DNA of 64,000 bases from Tetrahymena elliotti 4EA. Its lineage: Eukaryota; Ciliophora; Oligohymenophorea; Hymenostomatida; Tetrahymenidae. The DNA lies in assembly GCA_000231825.2 (NCBI GenBank), contig AFXF02001505.1, positions 310,001 through 374,000 on the forward strand, written 5' to 3'. The number at the start of each line of letters is the position of its first letter. The stretch's first letter is position 1. The notes beneath the pieces were generated by a model. It was not told the origin of the DNA. It searched no databases and saw only the letters and a list, made by a program, of their open reading frames with translations. Shown one piece after another: positions 26,292 through 37,778 of this stretch. The position numbers were made by a program, and so were the translations under genes.

Positions 26292-27056
26292 TCATCTTAG
26301 GGATGTTTCCCAATTTATAGTTGAAGTAAATGCATCAGGTCTGCACAAATGTATATGAGGAGCAATATTTTTCTCTCTAAATGCTTCAGAAAATTTAGGT
26401 AAGCTTAGATACCTATCAAATCCATCATGATAAATATTTTCCATTTTTCCTGTTTTCTTGAAAGTTTTTCTTAATTCCAATTCTTCTTTTAATTTAGGTA
26501 AAAATTTAGGGAATTCCTTTTTATCTTTTTTAGGAATATTATTCCATCCCTTTTCAAGTTCAACAATTTTTTATTCTTTCTTTTCATTTTCTCTCAAACT
26601 AGTTTCAAATTAAACTGTACCAAGAGTAGGAGTAGGCCCAAGTCTATGCCTTACCAAGTGTTCTACTCCACTTAAATTTCCTTTTAAACTAACGTCCTTA
26701 CAACTATGTGCTTTTTCCATAGTTTTTATTTTCTTATCATATACACTAAATGGTGCATTTGGAATGTGATTTAGTTTCTCTTTTAAGCTATCATCTTGAT
26801 TTCTTAATTTGAGAACCCATTCAATATCTTATTCAGTAATATACTCATGTTTTAAAAAGTGAGAATAAGTGTTCACATTCCTTGGAATACCTGTTTTTCT
26901 AATTCCTTTGGTAGTTTCTTAAGTTTACTAATTTTATTGATTCTCATTCTTTTTTGATTCTTGTAACTATTATTACTACTATTTTTTAGTAGATTTAAGT
27001 TGTGTGTTATCTTTCTTACCTTTTTAACCTGAAGCTTCAGCTTACTTAGTGCTCAT
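26292..27056 (-). CDS. Conserved-looking basic protein of unknown function
   Basis: Single-exon minus-strand frame, ATG at 27056 and TGA at 26294-26292, 254 residues. The first 55 residues are Lys/Gln-rich and low-complexity. The rest is well-ordered: KTGIPRNVNTYSHFLKHEYI, IPNAPFSVYDKKIKTMEKAH, HLVRHRLGPTPTLGT and a C-terminus PHIHLCRPDAFTSTINWE. It reads like a small structural protein rather than an enzyme. No family recognised. It sits tail to tail with the dynein gene; a ciliary role is possible but rests only on the neighbourhood, which is weak evidence in eukaryotes. Confidence 0.75.
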
Positions 27057-28741
27057 TCAATGTAAAAAACTTATTTAAATCTGATATTTCTATAAAATTT
27101 TTACTGATTAATGAGTTCAAAATATTATTTGACTTATTATTTTCGTAACTTTTATAAGCTTTTATCAAATTCAATAATAGTTGATTCTATGATCTACTAA
27201 TAATTTAATAAGGAAATAATGAGTTTCCTTGTTTAATTAACAAAATGATTAGATTATATAAAAATGAATAAATTATACTGACTATTTTTACTTAGTAATT
27301 AATCAATTTATTTTCATTATAAAATAGCTGTTTTATAAATATTAGACTTCATTTATTGAAATAGAAATTATTTCTTTAGTTAAATTTTATTGATTTAGTT
27401 ATTATATAATTTAAACAAATAATCAATATGATTATATTTATTAAGAAATACTTAAAATATCTTATACCTATCTCTTTCAAAATAATAAAACTACTAAATT
27501 ATTAATTCTAAAATAAAATAATAATTGATCAACATTAATTTAAACAAAAATAAACTAGGTTTTTTAATTTTTCTTTTTTTTTAAACTTATAAAATATCTT
27601 TTTTTTTATCATTATGGGTAATTAATATAAATGAATAAATAAATATAAATATCAAATAAATAAAGTTTATCATTCATTTTCTTTTAAAAAAGTACTATTT
27701 AAATTTTAATGGAAAATTTTATTTCAAAAAATTATTTCTACAAAATTAATGCAAAAGCTAAAATACACTAGCTTATTTCATTACATTGTTTTTTCAGGAA
27801 TTTAATATGATGAAAATATGTTTTTAAATAATAGTTTTTTTAAAGAATTTATGATAAATTGAATTTTCAGCAACTTCACTATTTAATTTTGTAATTTGAT
27901 TAACCAGAATTTTGCCATATAAAATAATTCTATTGAATATTTTTTAAAAAAATTCTGGTAAAAACTTTTATTTATTTATCAATGAAATAAAATTGTAACA
28001 TTTTTAACTGATATTTATTAAAAAGAAAAACAAACTATTTATGTATTTTTTATTTTTAAAGATAGAGAGTCAAAAGATTTGGAGGATACAAGATTAAATT
28101 TAGAAAGCTCAAATTGCTTTGTAATAATATAAATTTCTTAAAAAATATCTACAATAAAATAAATTTAAATGTTGTTTATGTTTGTTTTTTTTGTTTTTTA
28201 GACTTAAGATAAATCAAATAAGCTAGTATCTATTATAAAATAGAAAAAATTGTCCTTAATGTTAATGAAGTTAAAGTATAGAGTTTATTTTTATACAAGA
28301 AATCAATTTCTTAAAAAATAAATATCTTCCTTTATTAGTTAACCTTTTGATATTCTTCAGATATTCAGTGACTCCTTAATTTTTTCTAACAAAATTCAAG
28401 TCTAAATTTATCACCAATGTTTTGAATTTTAAAGATTTTTCACAACAATATTAAATGAATAAAGATAGAATATTTGTTAATTAGGAAACTTTTAAAAGTT
28501 TAACTTTTTACCATTTTAGGTATCTTACTCTTCATTTTAAGATTACTTTTAATTTTATTAATACATGTATTATTCTTATGCCTTCCTTTGAAGAAAATAT
28601 TCTTTTATAGATTTTCTTTAAGATTTAATAAAAGAATTTAATTTTGTTTGTTTTGATATATATGAAAAAGATTAACATTTAGACAGAATTTTTAATACAA
28701 AAAAATTTAATAAACTTAAATAATATCGTGATAATAGAGAG
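27057..28741. other. Intergenic, AT-rich
   Basis: About 1.7 kb. It contains an inverted repeat (27903-27913 with 27948-27959). A short protein-like patch near 28060-28120 is too small to call. No gene supported. Confidence 0.5.
27903..27959. repeat. Inverted repeat ACCAGAATTTT / AAAATTCTGGT
   Basis: Eleven-base arms separated by about 34 bases of AT-rich sequence. Function unknown; it could be a chance hairpin in AT-rich DNA. Confidence 0.5.
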
Positions 28742-30175
28742 ATGAATTTAACTAAAAAAATTCTTCTTAGTGTAGCAGTAATTAGTGTTTTATTGCTTGC
28801 ATTAAACTATGCTATTGATCATAAAACTGATGATGAAATAAAATTTATGCTTAGAAAGTCTATTGAAAGAGCTTTCAAGAATTTCAAGATTAAATACAAT
28901 AAAACATATAAAGATAGTAATGAAGAAAATTATAGATTCTCTGTCTTTACAAATAACTATGTAGAAATCTATAGACATAATAAGTTTTTAGTCTTCTCCA
29001 AGGTTGGTGTGAACTAATTTGCTGATCTTACTCATGAAGAATTCAAAGCTTTATACACTGGTCATAAACATTCTAAAGATGATGATGATGATGACAAAAA
29101 AAATAAATAACCTAATATCCCAACTGATAACTTACCTGCTTCATTTGATTGGAGAGAAAAGGGAGCTATTACACCTGTTAAAGTTCAAAGTAAAAACCTT
29201 TCCTTTCCATATAAAAATAAAATTTAAAAATATATTTATGAGGAGATTTAAAAAAATATATTCTCTTTCATAAAGGGATTATGAATTAAGTCTTGATATA
29301 AATTTTATGATTTTGATATTAAAATTAACTAATTTATTAAAATAGACGGTTGTGGTGGTTGCTGGGCTTTTTCCACTGTTTAAAGTATTGAAGGTCTTTA
29401 CTTTTTGTAAACAGGTAAATTATCTTATCTATTTTTTTTTAAATTAATTCATCTTTGTAAATTTAAGGTAACTTTATAAGTAAAAAATCTTTTACAAATT
29501 TGAAACATATGTAAATCTTATCAAAATTAATTTATCTTATTCTTTTATTAAATTTAGGTAAATTATAAGAATTATCAACCTAACAAGTTATTGATTGTTG
29601 CAGAATCGATGAAAGCGGTTGTATTGGTGGAGATCCTGAACCTGCTTTTAGATGTATTCAAAATAATGGTGGTATTTTAACTGAATAAGAATATCCCTAT
29701 GTTGCCAAATAATAAAATTGTAAATTTGATGAAGATAGACCTGCATTCTAAATTGGAGGATATGTTGATGTTCCTTCTGATCAAGCCCAAGTTAAGGCTA
29801 CTCTCATTAAGCAACCTCTATCTATCTGCTTGAACAGTTCTGATACTTCATTCAAATATTACACTTCTGGTGTCATCACTGAATGTGAAGATGGTCCTTA
29901 TGATGGTCCCGATCACTGTCTTTTACTGGTCGGTTATGGTCATGATTAAGAAAAGAAGGTCGATTACTGGTTAATTAAAAATCAATGGGGTACTACTTGG
30001 GGTGAAAATGTAATTATATAATTATATTTTAATAATAATATGTAAAAAAACTAATATCAAATAGGGTTATGTTAGAATTTTAAGAGATGACAATGATCAC
30101 AAAGGTCCTGGTAAATGCTTTGTTGTTGCTGAAGTTCGTTATCCTATTCCTCAAAATTCAACTTCTGCATTTTGA
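28742..30175 (+). CDS. Papain-family cysteine protease (cathepsin L-like), secreted
   Basis: Four exons (28742-29189, 29346-29414, 29558-30009, 30065-30175) give 359 residues. Residues about 7-25 form a signal peptide or signal anchor (ILLSVAVISVLLLALNYA). A prodomain of I29 type follows: FKNFKIKYNKTYKDSNEENY is the ERFNIN-like helix and VNQFADLTHEEF matches the GNFD region. A short aspartate run (DDDDDD) precedes the mature start at about LPASFDWREKGAITPVK. Catalytic residues: Cys155 in GCGGCWAFST, His292 in DHCLLLVGYG, Asn314 in LIKNQWGTTWGE. It should hydrolyse proteins in phagosomes/lysosomes or after secretion. All three catalytic residues and the oxyanion Gln (VKVQN) are present, so it is probably active. 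Confidence 0.95.
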
Positions 30176-30779
30176 GATAAACATGATTATTCTAAGTTTT
30201 GTCTTTTAAGAATAATCAAATGATAAATATTATTAAAATTAATGCAAATCTTATTTATAATTTGTACATCAATTTATTTACTCAATATATTAAAGTATAT
30301 TTCCCTTAAAATCTACTAAAATTATTTCCAAATACTTTTATTTGTATCTGTTATAATTTTGAAAAACGATAAATAAAATTTAATAATTTTCTACTATTTA
30401 ATGATAACTTAGACATATTGGCTAAGTAAATTTGATTTAGATTATTTTGCCTTTAATTCTTAGACACAAATCTAAAAATTTAAAGATTTTTTCTTTTGGT
30501 AAAAAATAAATAAATTTTAAACAATAAACTGAATAAATAATATAAATATCCTTTATTGATTTATTGGGTGAAAAACCTATAGTTTTAGAGTTTATTTATT
30601 TGAGTAGTTTTATAAAGAAAAATATTTCTTTCTTGTACTTTTTTTATTTTATTAAAAATAATAAAAATTCTTTAAAATAAAATACTTTTATTTTTACTTC
30701 AGATGGTTGAAATTAAAAGATTTTTAATTAATTAATTTAAAAAAAATTTGTAAAAAAAAAAATTAAGATATTTAGATAA
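30176..30779. other. Intergenic, AT-rich
   Basis: About 600 bases of A/T runs; nothing recognised. Confidence 0.6.
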
Positions 30780-31712
30780 ATGGAAAATCAATAATAACAA
30801 TAACTCTAAGAATAAAAAGATTTAAATTAGTTAATCTAACTTCTTGATAGCATTTAGAAACTTAGCTTGAGTAGTGAAAGCCTATTAGATGAGTTTTAGA
30901 AGGGTGTGATTGAAAGTCTCAAGAAAACAAAGTAAGATTAGCTAAATAAATTAAGTAGGAGTAATTATTATGATTTAAAAAATTTAACCTATAATATTAA
31001 AATCAATGCCTCAATTGTAGATTAAACATTTATAGTCTTCAAAAATCCAGATAATAATGATGTTTTTAGGCTTATTTTTGCATCATTTGCTTTGAATATA
31101 CCTTTTGATAAGAATTTAGATGGTAATCCCTTCAATTCACTAAATTCTAAAGAAAAATTGGATTATTTAGATTAAACTTTGTTCTAAATTTAAGAAACAA
31201 AAATAATGATAGAAGATAAATTTATAACTTCAAATTAAGCTAAAGAAGTTGTGTTAAATATACTTTAAGAGCTTAATGAAGAATCTAGATCTAAAACATT
31301 CTTATCACTTTGTTTTAGCTTAATAAAAAAACTACAAAATAAAATTAATGATTTATGTGTAGTAGCATTTATGAGAGCTATGATATATAACACAATAGAA
31401 GATAATACCCCTCCATTTGATTAATTATTAGATATTCTTTCTGAAATTAATTCTATTCTGCCTATCTAGGAATAAAAAGAGTTTTGGTGGAAAGCTTGTA
31501 ATGCCTTTTGTTGCTTCATTTATCTAGGTTAAGAAAATACTCCTCCATAAAAATTAGGATATCCAACAATAAGCGATGGAAGATTATAGTTGCCAGATAT
31601 TTTACTGATTAAATAAAATAATGAATTAAAATATGTAATTAATTAATAATTTAAGCCAGTCTATATGAAGTAAGTAAATAGATATAATATAAAAAATAAA
31701 TATAAGAACTGA
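30780..31712 (+). CDS. Hypothetical protein, 310 residues
   Basis: Single exon from ATG 30780 to TGA 31710-31712. The first 20 residues are Gln-rich (five consecutive Gln written mainly as TAA). The rest is mixed helical with clear hydrophobic and charged spacing, e.g. FRLIFASFALNIPFDKN, KTFLSLCFSLIKKLQNKIN and FWWKACNAFCCFIYLGQENT. No domain recognised. Ordinary codon use supports a real gene. The A-rich stretch just before the ATG looks like a normal leader. Confidence 0.65.
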
Positions 31713-32540
31713 TGTATGTTTAGTATTTTTGATAATTGTTAGAGTTAAATTGGAATATATTATTCAATTATTTCTCTTAAAATCTTAAAAATTTTTGAAT
31801 TTATTCAAATAATTTTTTTCTAATTTTATTTTAAAAGATAGAATGAATTAATATTTTTGCTAACATAAAGATTTTTTCACTTTATAAATTTTACTTGTAA
31901 AAATATACCATCTATTTTCATTTTTTGTTATTAATGTTTTTAATTTCATAAGGATCTGATACATTTATATTATTGTAGTCACTCGGTTTCCAACATTAAA
32001 AACGGACTTATAATTTTGCTAAATAATATGGTAAATTGTTTGGTTTAAAATTTCAAATGTGAAATAAACAGAATATTTTTTTAAGACTTAATGAAAAAAA
32101 TAATATTAAGAATAAGCTAATTAAAGATATTTTGTTTACAATTATTAAAATATTAACAAATTCAAAACCAAATGTAAGTTTTTTAAAATAGATTTTTTAT
32201 GGTAATGACAGATTTATTTTATTTCTAATAAAAAGCAAAGTGTTCTTTCTTAAAACAATACTTTTTTTTCTTCTTCTTCTTTTAATTTTTTTGTAATAAA
32301 TTAGTTAGTTATTTATTCACTAATCAAAATTAAATCATTTTCAATTAGAAATTTTAATTTGTTTATTGATTTTTTTTTTAAGTTAAAAAAATTTTTAAAA
32401 CTAATTTATTTTATTGATTTCATTAAGAATGAAAATCCAAAATCAATAATTTTTTATTTTTAACGCTTTAAAAAAGGTATAAATAAATGTAAAATTATAA
32501 AGAAAAACATATTTAATTGGCATTAATCACCTTATATTTA
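31713..32540. other. Convergent intergenic region, AT-rich
   Basis: About 830 bases between convergent gene ends; nothing recognised. Confidence 0.6.
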
Positions 32541-33440
32541 TCAAATAGTAGAAATCAATTTATATTTTTCATGTCCTAAAAATATCTATCTAAATAAAGC
32601 ATTACATTCTAATTCTTCAATTTAAGGTTTTAAATCTTTTTCAACTAACTCTGCTTATTTTTTTTGTAGGGGCTTATTCTTATCAACAACTTATTTTAAA
32701 TAATCTATGAAAAAGTTTTCATCTGCTTCTTTTATGGCTGTCTTTACTTATTCTTGCTTCAATTAGGTATACTTTTTAAGCAGATTATCAAGTGTGGTAG
32801 CTAATTTTTCTTCTTCTTTAAAGTTTATTTTTATGTTATCTAATACCTTATATAAATTATTATCAGGAAAGAGCAACTTTTATTTACCATTTACTAAGTA
32901 AAAATAAGTTTGAATAGTTGAAATTAAACAATAGTAAACTTCTTTGACATTCAGCTCATTTAAATTAGGAAAAATTTTTGAATATTGGATAAGTCTTCCA
33001 ATAATAGAGGCTTGAGGAAAAGAAATTCTACTCTTAATAGATTGAAATATGTGTGGATCTATTTGGTTAATATACACAATATTGCTATAAATCCACAAAT
33101 TAGAATCATTAATTTATTTATCTGGTTAACTTAAACCAAATAAGAATCTTTTAATATCCATAAATTCATAATCAATATAAAAGCTCTCTTAGTTCTGCTT
33201 TTTAATTTCTTTATTGATTTTTATTTCTTTAGGAGGTCTCATTACACTTAAATAGGAATCTTTATTTCCAACATAGAATCCTCTGATATTTAAGTTTGAA
33301 TTATCATGGAAAGTTTAATTCAATCTACTTCCAACTGCTGCTACGAATATGAACCTAATATTATGCTCAGTAAACTCTTATTCCAGGGAAGCTATCAGTT
33401 TTTTAACTTCTTCTTCAAAAGGTAAATTTTATTACTCCAT
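32541..33440 (-). CDS. RlaP-type nucleotidyltransferase paralogue, catalytic Asp pair lost
   Basis: Single exon, ATG 33440, TGA 32543-32541, 299 residues. It aligns end to end with the divergent neighbour at 33770-34669, which has exactly the same length. AAVGSR with Gly at residue 37 matches the neighbour's ETGSR at 37; SNLNIRGFYVGNKDSYLS at 48-65 matches SDLDVKGFYV. The two metal-binding Asp of the polymerase-beta fold (residues 49 and 51) are Asn here. The third acidic position (YIDYEFMD, about residue 90) is kept. The rest matches weakly (NDSNLWIYSNIVYINQID; LVNGKQ). By the logic of this fold it should be catalytically dead, perhaps a regulatory partner of its neighbour. It is not obviously decayed, since the frame is intact. 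Confidence 0.8.
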
Positions 33441-33769
33441 TTAATTTATTTTCGCTTTTTTAATAATTTGTAAATAATATTGAATAAATAATTGATAATC
33501 TTTTTTTAATAAAAAATTTAAGTTGATATTATTTACTTAGTATCTAATTTATTGTGTAGAAGCTTTAAAGATTTAATAGATGCTTTATCTATTAATCTAT
33601 GAAAGTAAATCCTAAAGAATCTATTTTATAGTATTGTTTGATACACTTAGAATTTAATAAAAAGATCGTTCACTTTATTTTTTAATCAAGATATTTATTG
33701 TAATAAAAAGCATTGGAAAATAATTCTATCAATATACCTATAAAAAAATAGAGCCTAGGCTATTTTTTG
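33441..33769. promoter_or_regulatory. Shared divergent promoter region
   Basis: A 329-base gap between the start codons of two divergently transcribed paralogues. It must contain both promoters. AT-rich, without a recognisable motif. Confidence 0.5.
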
Positions 33770-34669
33770 ATGCAAGATATTTAAATTAGAGAGGACCTTA
33801 AGTCAGCTGTCCTTAAATTTATTATTCAACACGTAGAAAATAAATATGATGTTAAAGTTTTATTTTGCGCTGAGACTGGTAGTAGAGGGTATCATACACA
33901 TACATCTTAGTCAGATTTGGATGTAAAGGGATTTTATGTAAGTAAAACAGATGATTATTTGAGAACAGGGGATAAGAAAAAAATTTTACAAAAGACTCAC
34001 CATTTTCTTAAATTAGAGGATGGATCTGAAGTAGAGTTTGATTATACTTTCTTGGATATTAGAAAGTTTTTGAAAAGAAAACTAAGATCAAATAAAGTAG
34101 ATTAAATGAATTTATGGCTTATGAGTGAAAGTGTGTATTTGAATAAATTTGATGAAGATACTGTCAAATTTTTTTAAAAAGAACTTAAATTACCATATAT
34201 GGCACTAAATGGGCATATGAAAACATATTTGAAAATATTTTCGAAGTAAAATCCTACTTTGAAAGTAAAAGAAATACTCACTTGTATTATTGTTGGTTTT
34301 TAACTCTTGCACATGATACTATTTAAACAAAATCCTATTTATTAAACTTGGAAATAATAAAGCTTTTTGATGTAATATGTAAATAATTTGAAGGGTTAGG
34401 GTAAAGAAATACCTCTACCATTAAAAAATATAGAACAAATTCATAAGTTTGCTTTAGAATTATATGAACTTAAAAAAGATGCAAGAAAGGGAGAATTAGA
34501 AAGTATCGATTCTTCTTTCTTAGAATGGATGCAATAAGTTATCGATTTTTATAAAGACTTTTAAGAAAAAACTCTGGGTTTAGATTATTGTGACACACCA
34601 GAAATATCTCAGAGCAGAGCAAATGAAATATTTAGTAAATTGAGAAAGATTGCAGATGAAGCTTAATGA
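33770..34669 (+). CDS. RlaP/YcgL-type minimal nucleotidyltransferase
   Basis: Single exon, ATG 33770 to TGA 34667-34669, 299 residues. The N-terminal third carries the polymerase-beta nucleotidyltransferase signature: CAETGSRGYHTHTSQSDLDV, with Gly37-Ser38 and the metal pair Asp49-x-Asp51, then VEFDYTFLDIRKF with the third carboxylate Asp91. This spacing and the E-[ST]-GSR start match the RlaP family (DUF4269/PF10127 type) known from bacteria, phage T4 and scattered eukaryotes and suspected in RNA repair. A helical C-terminal half follows (LLHMILFKQNPIYQTWKQQS). Predicted to transfer a nucleotide to an unknown acceptor. Family identity is by motif reading only. Confidence 0.82.
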
Positions 34670-35307
34670 ATTTAATAGATCAAAATCCTAAAATTTTTAA
34701 TACTTCGATTATTTTTTGTTCGTCTCTTACATATTTTTATCAAAGATTAAAATAAGTAAAATGTATTATCATTTATTATTTTAAAGATCTTCAAGCTGCT
34801 TAAAGATTTTTTTAACGTTAAATTTTTTTTGATTTTAAAAATTATCCATTTACAAAGAATAAACAAAATTATTAGCTACTAAAAACAGTAATTAAGTAAA
34901 TAAAAATAATAAATATGTTTAAAATTTACAAAATATTTATGTGAGAGGTCTTTGTTTTTATAAATTTGTTATTGAAGTTTTCGTTCATAATACATTTCAA
35001 TTTTTTGCGGAATCACTAAATTTTTCAAATTATAGTGGTTATTAAGAGAGGTACAAAAGAAATTTGATTTGTTTATGTGAACAAAAATATTAAAAGTAGT
35101 CAATTTATAATAAATATTAGTTTTTTTAAAATCTTCTGTTCATTTAATAAAACTTATCATCATCCTACATAGAAATCAACATAATTTTAGTTTACTTAGG
35201 CTGACAAATTTCAAGCATTATCTATTTTAAGGATTACTTATTGATAGAAAAGGATATCCTTTCCTTTTAGTTTTATAATTATTCATATATCAACTAAAAA
35301 TATTCAA
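34670..35307. other. Intergenic, AT-rich
   Basis: About 640 bases; nothing recognised beyond presumed 3' and 5' untranslated parts. Confidence 0.6.
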
Positions 35308-37183
35308 ATGAGTTTAGATGCACAGTAAATGATTAGAGCATCAACAGATTTCACTAATTTAAATCAAGATTCTATTAGTCAATAAGGTTATGGCATGGCT
35401 AAAGACAAAACTATAAATTAATCTACTAAGTAGTCTAACAGGAAGAAGAAAACATCTGATTCGATTTCATAAATTAGCTAAAAAGATAAAAATAGAGATT
35501 AAGAATTTTTAAACAGAAAAAATATGAAATAAATAGAAAATACTCAATAGAATTAACATAACTCATAGTAACAATTCTAACAAAACATTAAAACAGAGCT
35601 CGTAGATATAAATCGCATAAAAGAAGAGAGTCCTCTTTAGGGTTTTGCAGATTTACAAAACTAAATAAATAATACATTAGCCATTTAGAAGCATCAAAAA
35701 ATAAAACAGAACAACTTACTCATTAGCTAAGCCAATCACAATTTTAATATATATGAAAAAGAAGTTCTACCATCATAAAATTATTAAGAAAATTTCAATG
35801 AAAAAACTTTAAATAAAGCTAATATGATATAGCAAAATAATTAAATGAATTCAAACTTTCTCAACAGTCCAAACGACTAGTAGAAGCTACTGCAGTTCAG
35901 CAAAGATAAAAAATAGAATCCAATTTCAAAATTTTCAGGAGATAATTTGTAAAAATATTCTTAAATCAGTAATGAGTAATAACAATAGTTTTTATATGAA
36001 AACGAATATATCCCACATACCATATAAAAAAAACAAAATTAGTAGTATTTTGAAGAGAATAATATATTTAATAATAGTAGCAAAGCTATTCTAGAAGCAT
36101 AATATTCTGATACTAAATTTTCCTTTAATCCAAATAAAATCAATAATAACACTAATTCAATTAATCCATATTTAACAAACACTATATTGAATCACAGCAA
36201 TTCTTAAATCGGTAATGAAGACAATCACTTCACAGAAAAAGAATTATGTCCATTCAATTAAGTATTTCAATATTTATTAGATGATAAATATATTTTTTAT
36301 TTTTATTTTATTATCAAGCTTTAATAAGAAATTGTAAGCCAAACTTTTGCCATACCCCCTGTTATTTTTACTGATGAGGAGCCTAGATATGTAAATGCTG
36401 CACAATTTAAGAGAATGATGATAATGAGAATTAAAAGGGCTGCTAGAGATCTAAAACAAAATAAGTTTGTACCTTAAAGAGAAATAAGATCAAAAGAAAA
36501 TACAGAATTCTAGTAGTAATAGTAATAAAACCCATAAAAAGTATAAAATTTTTAACATATAAACAACTTTAATATAATTTTTTTTTATTTAATAGTCTAA
36601 AAAGTATAAATATGAAAGCAGACATAAACATGCTACTAATAGAATAAGAGACTCTAAGGGGAGATTTATACCAAGTAATAGCTTATTATTATTTATGCAA
36701 TTAATGACTTTTTTTTTAAAATATTTAGAGGATTAGCTCTAAGAGTATCTTGAATAATTAGAAAAAGAAAAAAAATTAAAAGAATCTTAAAATGAATAAA
36801 ATTGTTAAAGTTATGCTGATTTAAATTAAAATTAATAAGAACAAATCACTTAAACTAACATAAAAGATGATATTATTTGTAATACCTTAAAGTAAAATGA
36901 AAAAATTTAATAGGAAGAATAAGAGGAATAAAAGAATTAGTAATACCATTAAGAAGAATTAAAATAATAAAACTATTTTTATAATAATAATATGTAATAA
37001 ACAAGTATATACAATTAAACACCATAATAATTACAACAAAACAACACTTAAAATAAATTTAGCAACAACCATTAGCATCAATAACCTACTTAAAGAATTC
37101 TCTAAATTAATCAAAATGATAATACAATAACAAATAGTTAAAGCATAACTGAAATAAATGATACTAGATAATAAAAACTCTGA
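35308..37183 (+). CDS. NF-YA / HAP2 (CBF-B) CCAAT-binding factor subunit
   Basis: Four exons (35308-36261, 36319-36540, 36596-36674, 36729-37183) give 569 residues. Residues 1-330 and 420-569 are Q/N-rich, typical of activation regions. The conserved core has both NF-YA elements: A1, EEPRYVNAAQFKRMMIMRIK then RAARDL, about residues 338-365, which binds the NF-YB/NF-YC histone-fold dimer; and A2, KYKYESRHKHATNRIRDSKG then RF, about 395-418, which reads the CCAAT box through SRHxHA. Between them lies a Q-rich insert of about 20 extra residues, and the second intron falls in it. The first intron (57 nt) is a multiple of three without TGA, so it could be retained. Acts in the nucleus. Confidence 0.92.
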
Positions 37184-37778
37184 TGAAAATTGAGTCAATA
37201 AATTCAAATACTTCTATACTATCTCATATTTATAAACTTTAAAAATTAATAAAATAATATAAATTTGTGTTTTAAGATTTATTTATACTACTTAATTGTT
37301 AAAAATCCACATATAAATTCAGAAAATTCCTGAAAATTAAACAATCAGCAAAAACATCAAGTTTTTATTGAATTCATTTTTTTAATATTCCATGCAAAAT
37401 GGAAATTAAAATGAACTGGCAAATGAAAAAATAAATATTTTTTCAGGCTGCGAAATAAGTTCATCAGCAGCTTGGTTTACCCAAGCTACTTCGTACTCAT
37501 TAAAAGTCATCAACTTATTTAATTTATTAATTTGAAATTATAATTTATAGATACAAATACTTTTTTAATCATTTAATTGAAATTTTTTGTAAAATTTTAA
37601 TAGTAGCTTCAAAGTTAAGTTAAAAAATTATGGGTTGATAGAAAATATATTCTTTTTTTATTTCAGCAAGCACAATTCTTCAAAAATAAAAAAATTAATT
37701 AAAATAAAAAATAATTTATTTAATTTTTACAATTAAATAGTAAAATTATTTTTATAAATCAGGTATTATCTTATTTAT
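37184..37778. other. Convergent intergenic region with a possible tiny ORF
   Basis: About 600 bases. A less AT-rich patch at 37440-37510 is the only notable content and is listed separately as a candidate ORF. Confidence 0.5.
37319..37510 (-). CDS. Candidate small ORF, 63 residues
   Basis: ATG at 37510, TGA at 37321-37319. The first 24 residues (MTFNEYEVAWVNQAADELIS and QPEK) look protein-like and come from a clearly less AT-rich stretch; the rest is hydrophobic and low-complexity and may be intron or untranslated. The opposite strand is also open here, so even the strand is uncertain. It could be the first exon of a small gene or a remnant. Confidence 0.25.
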
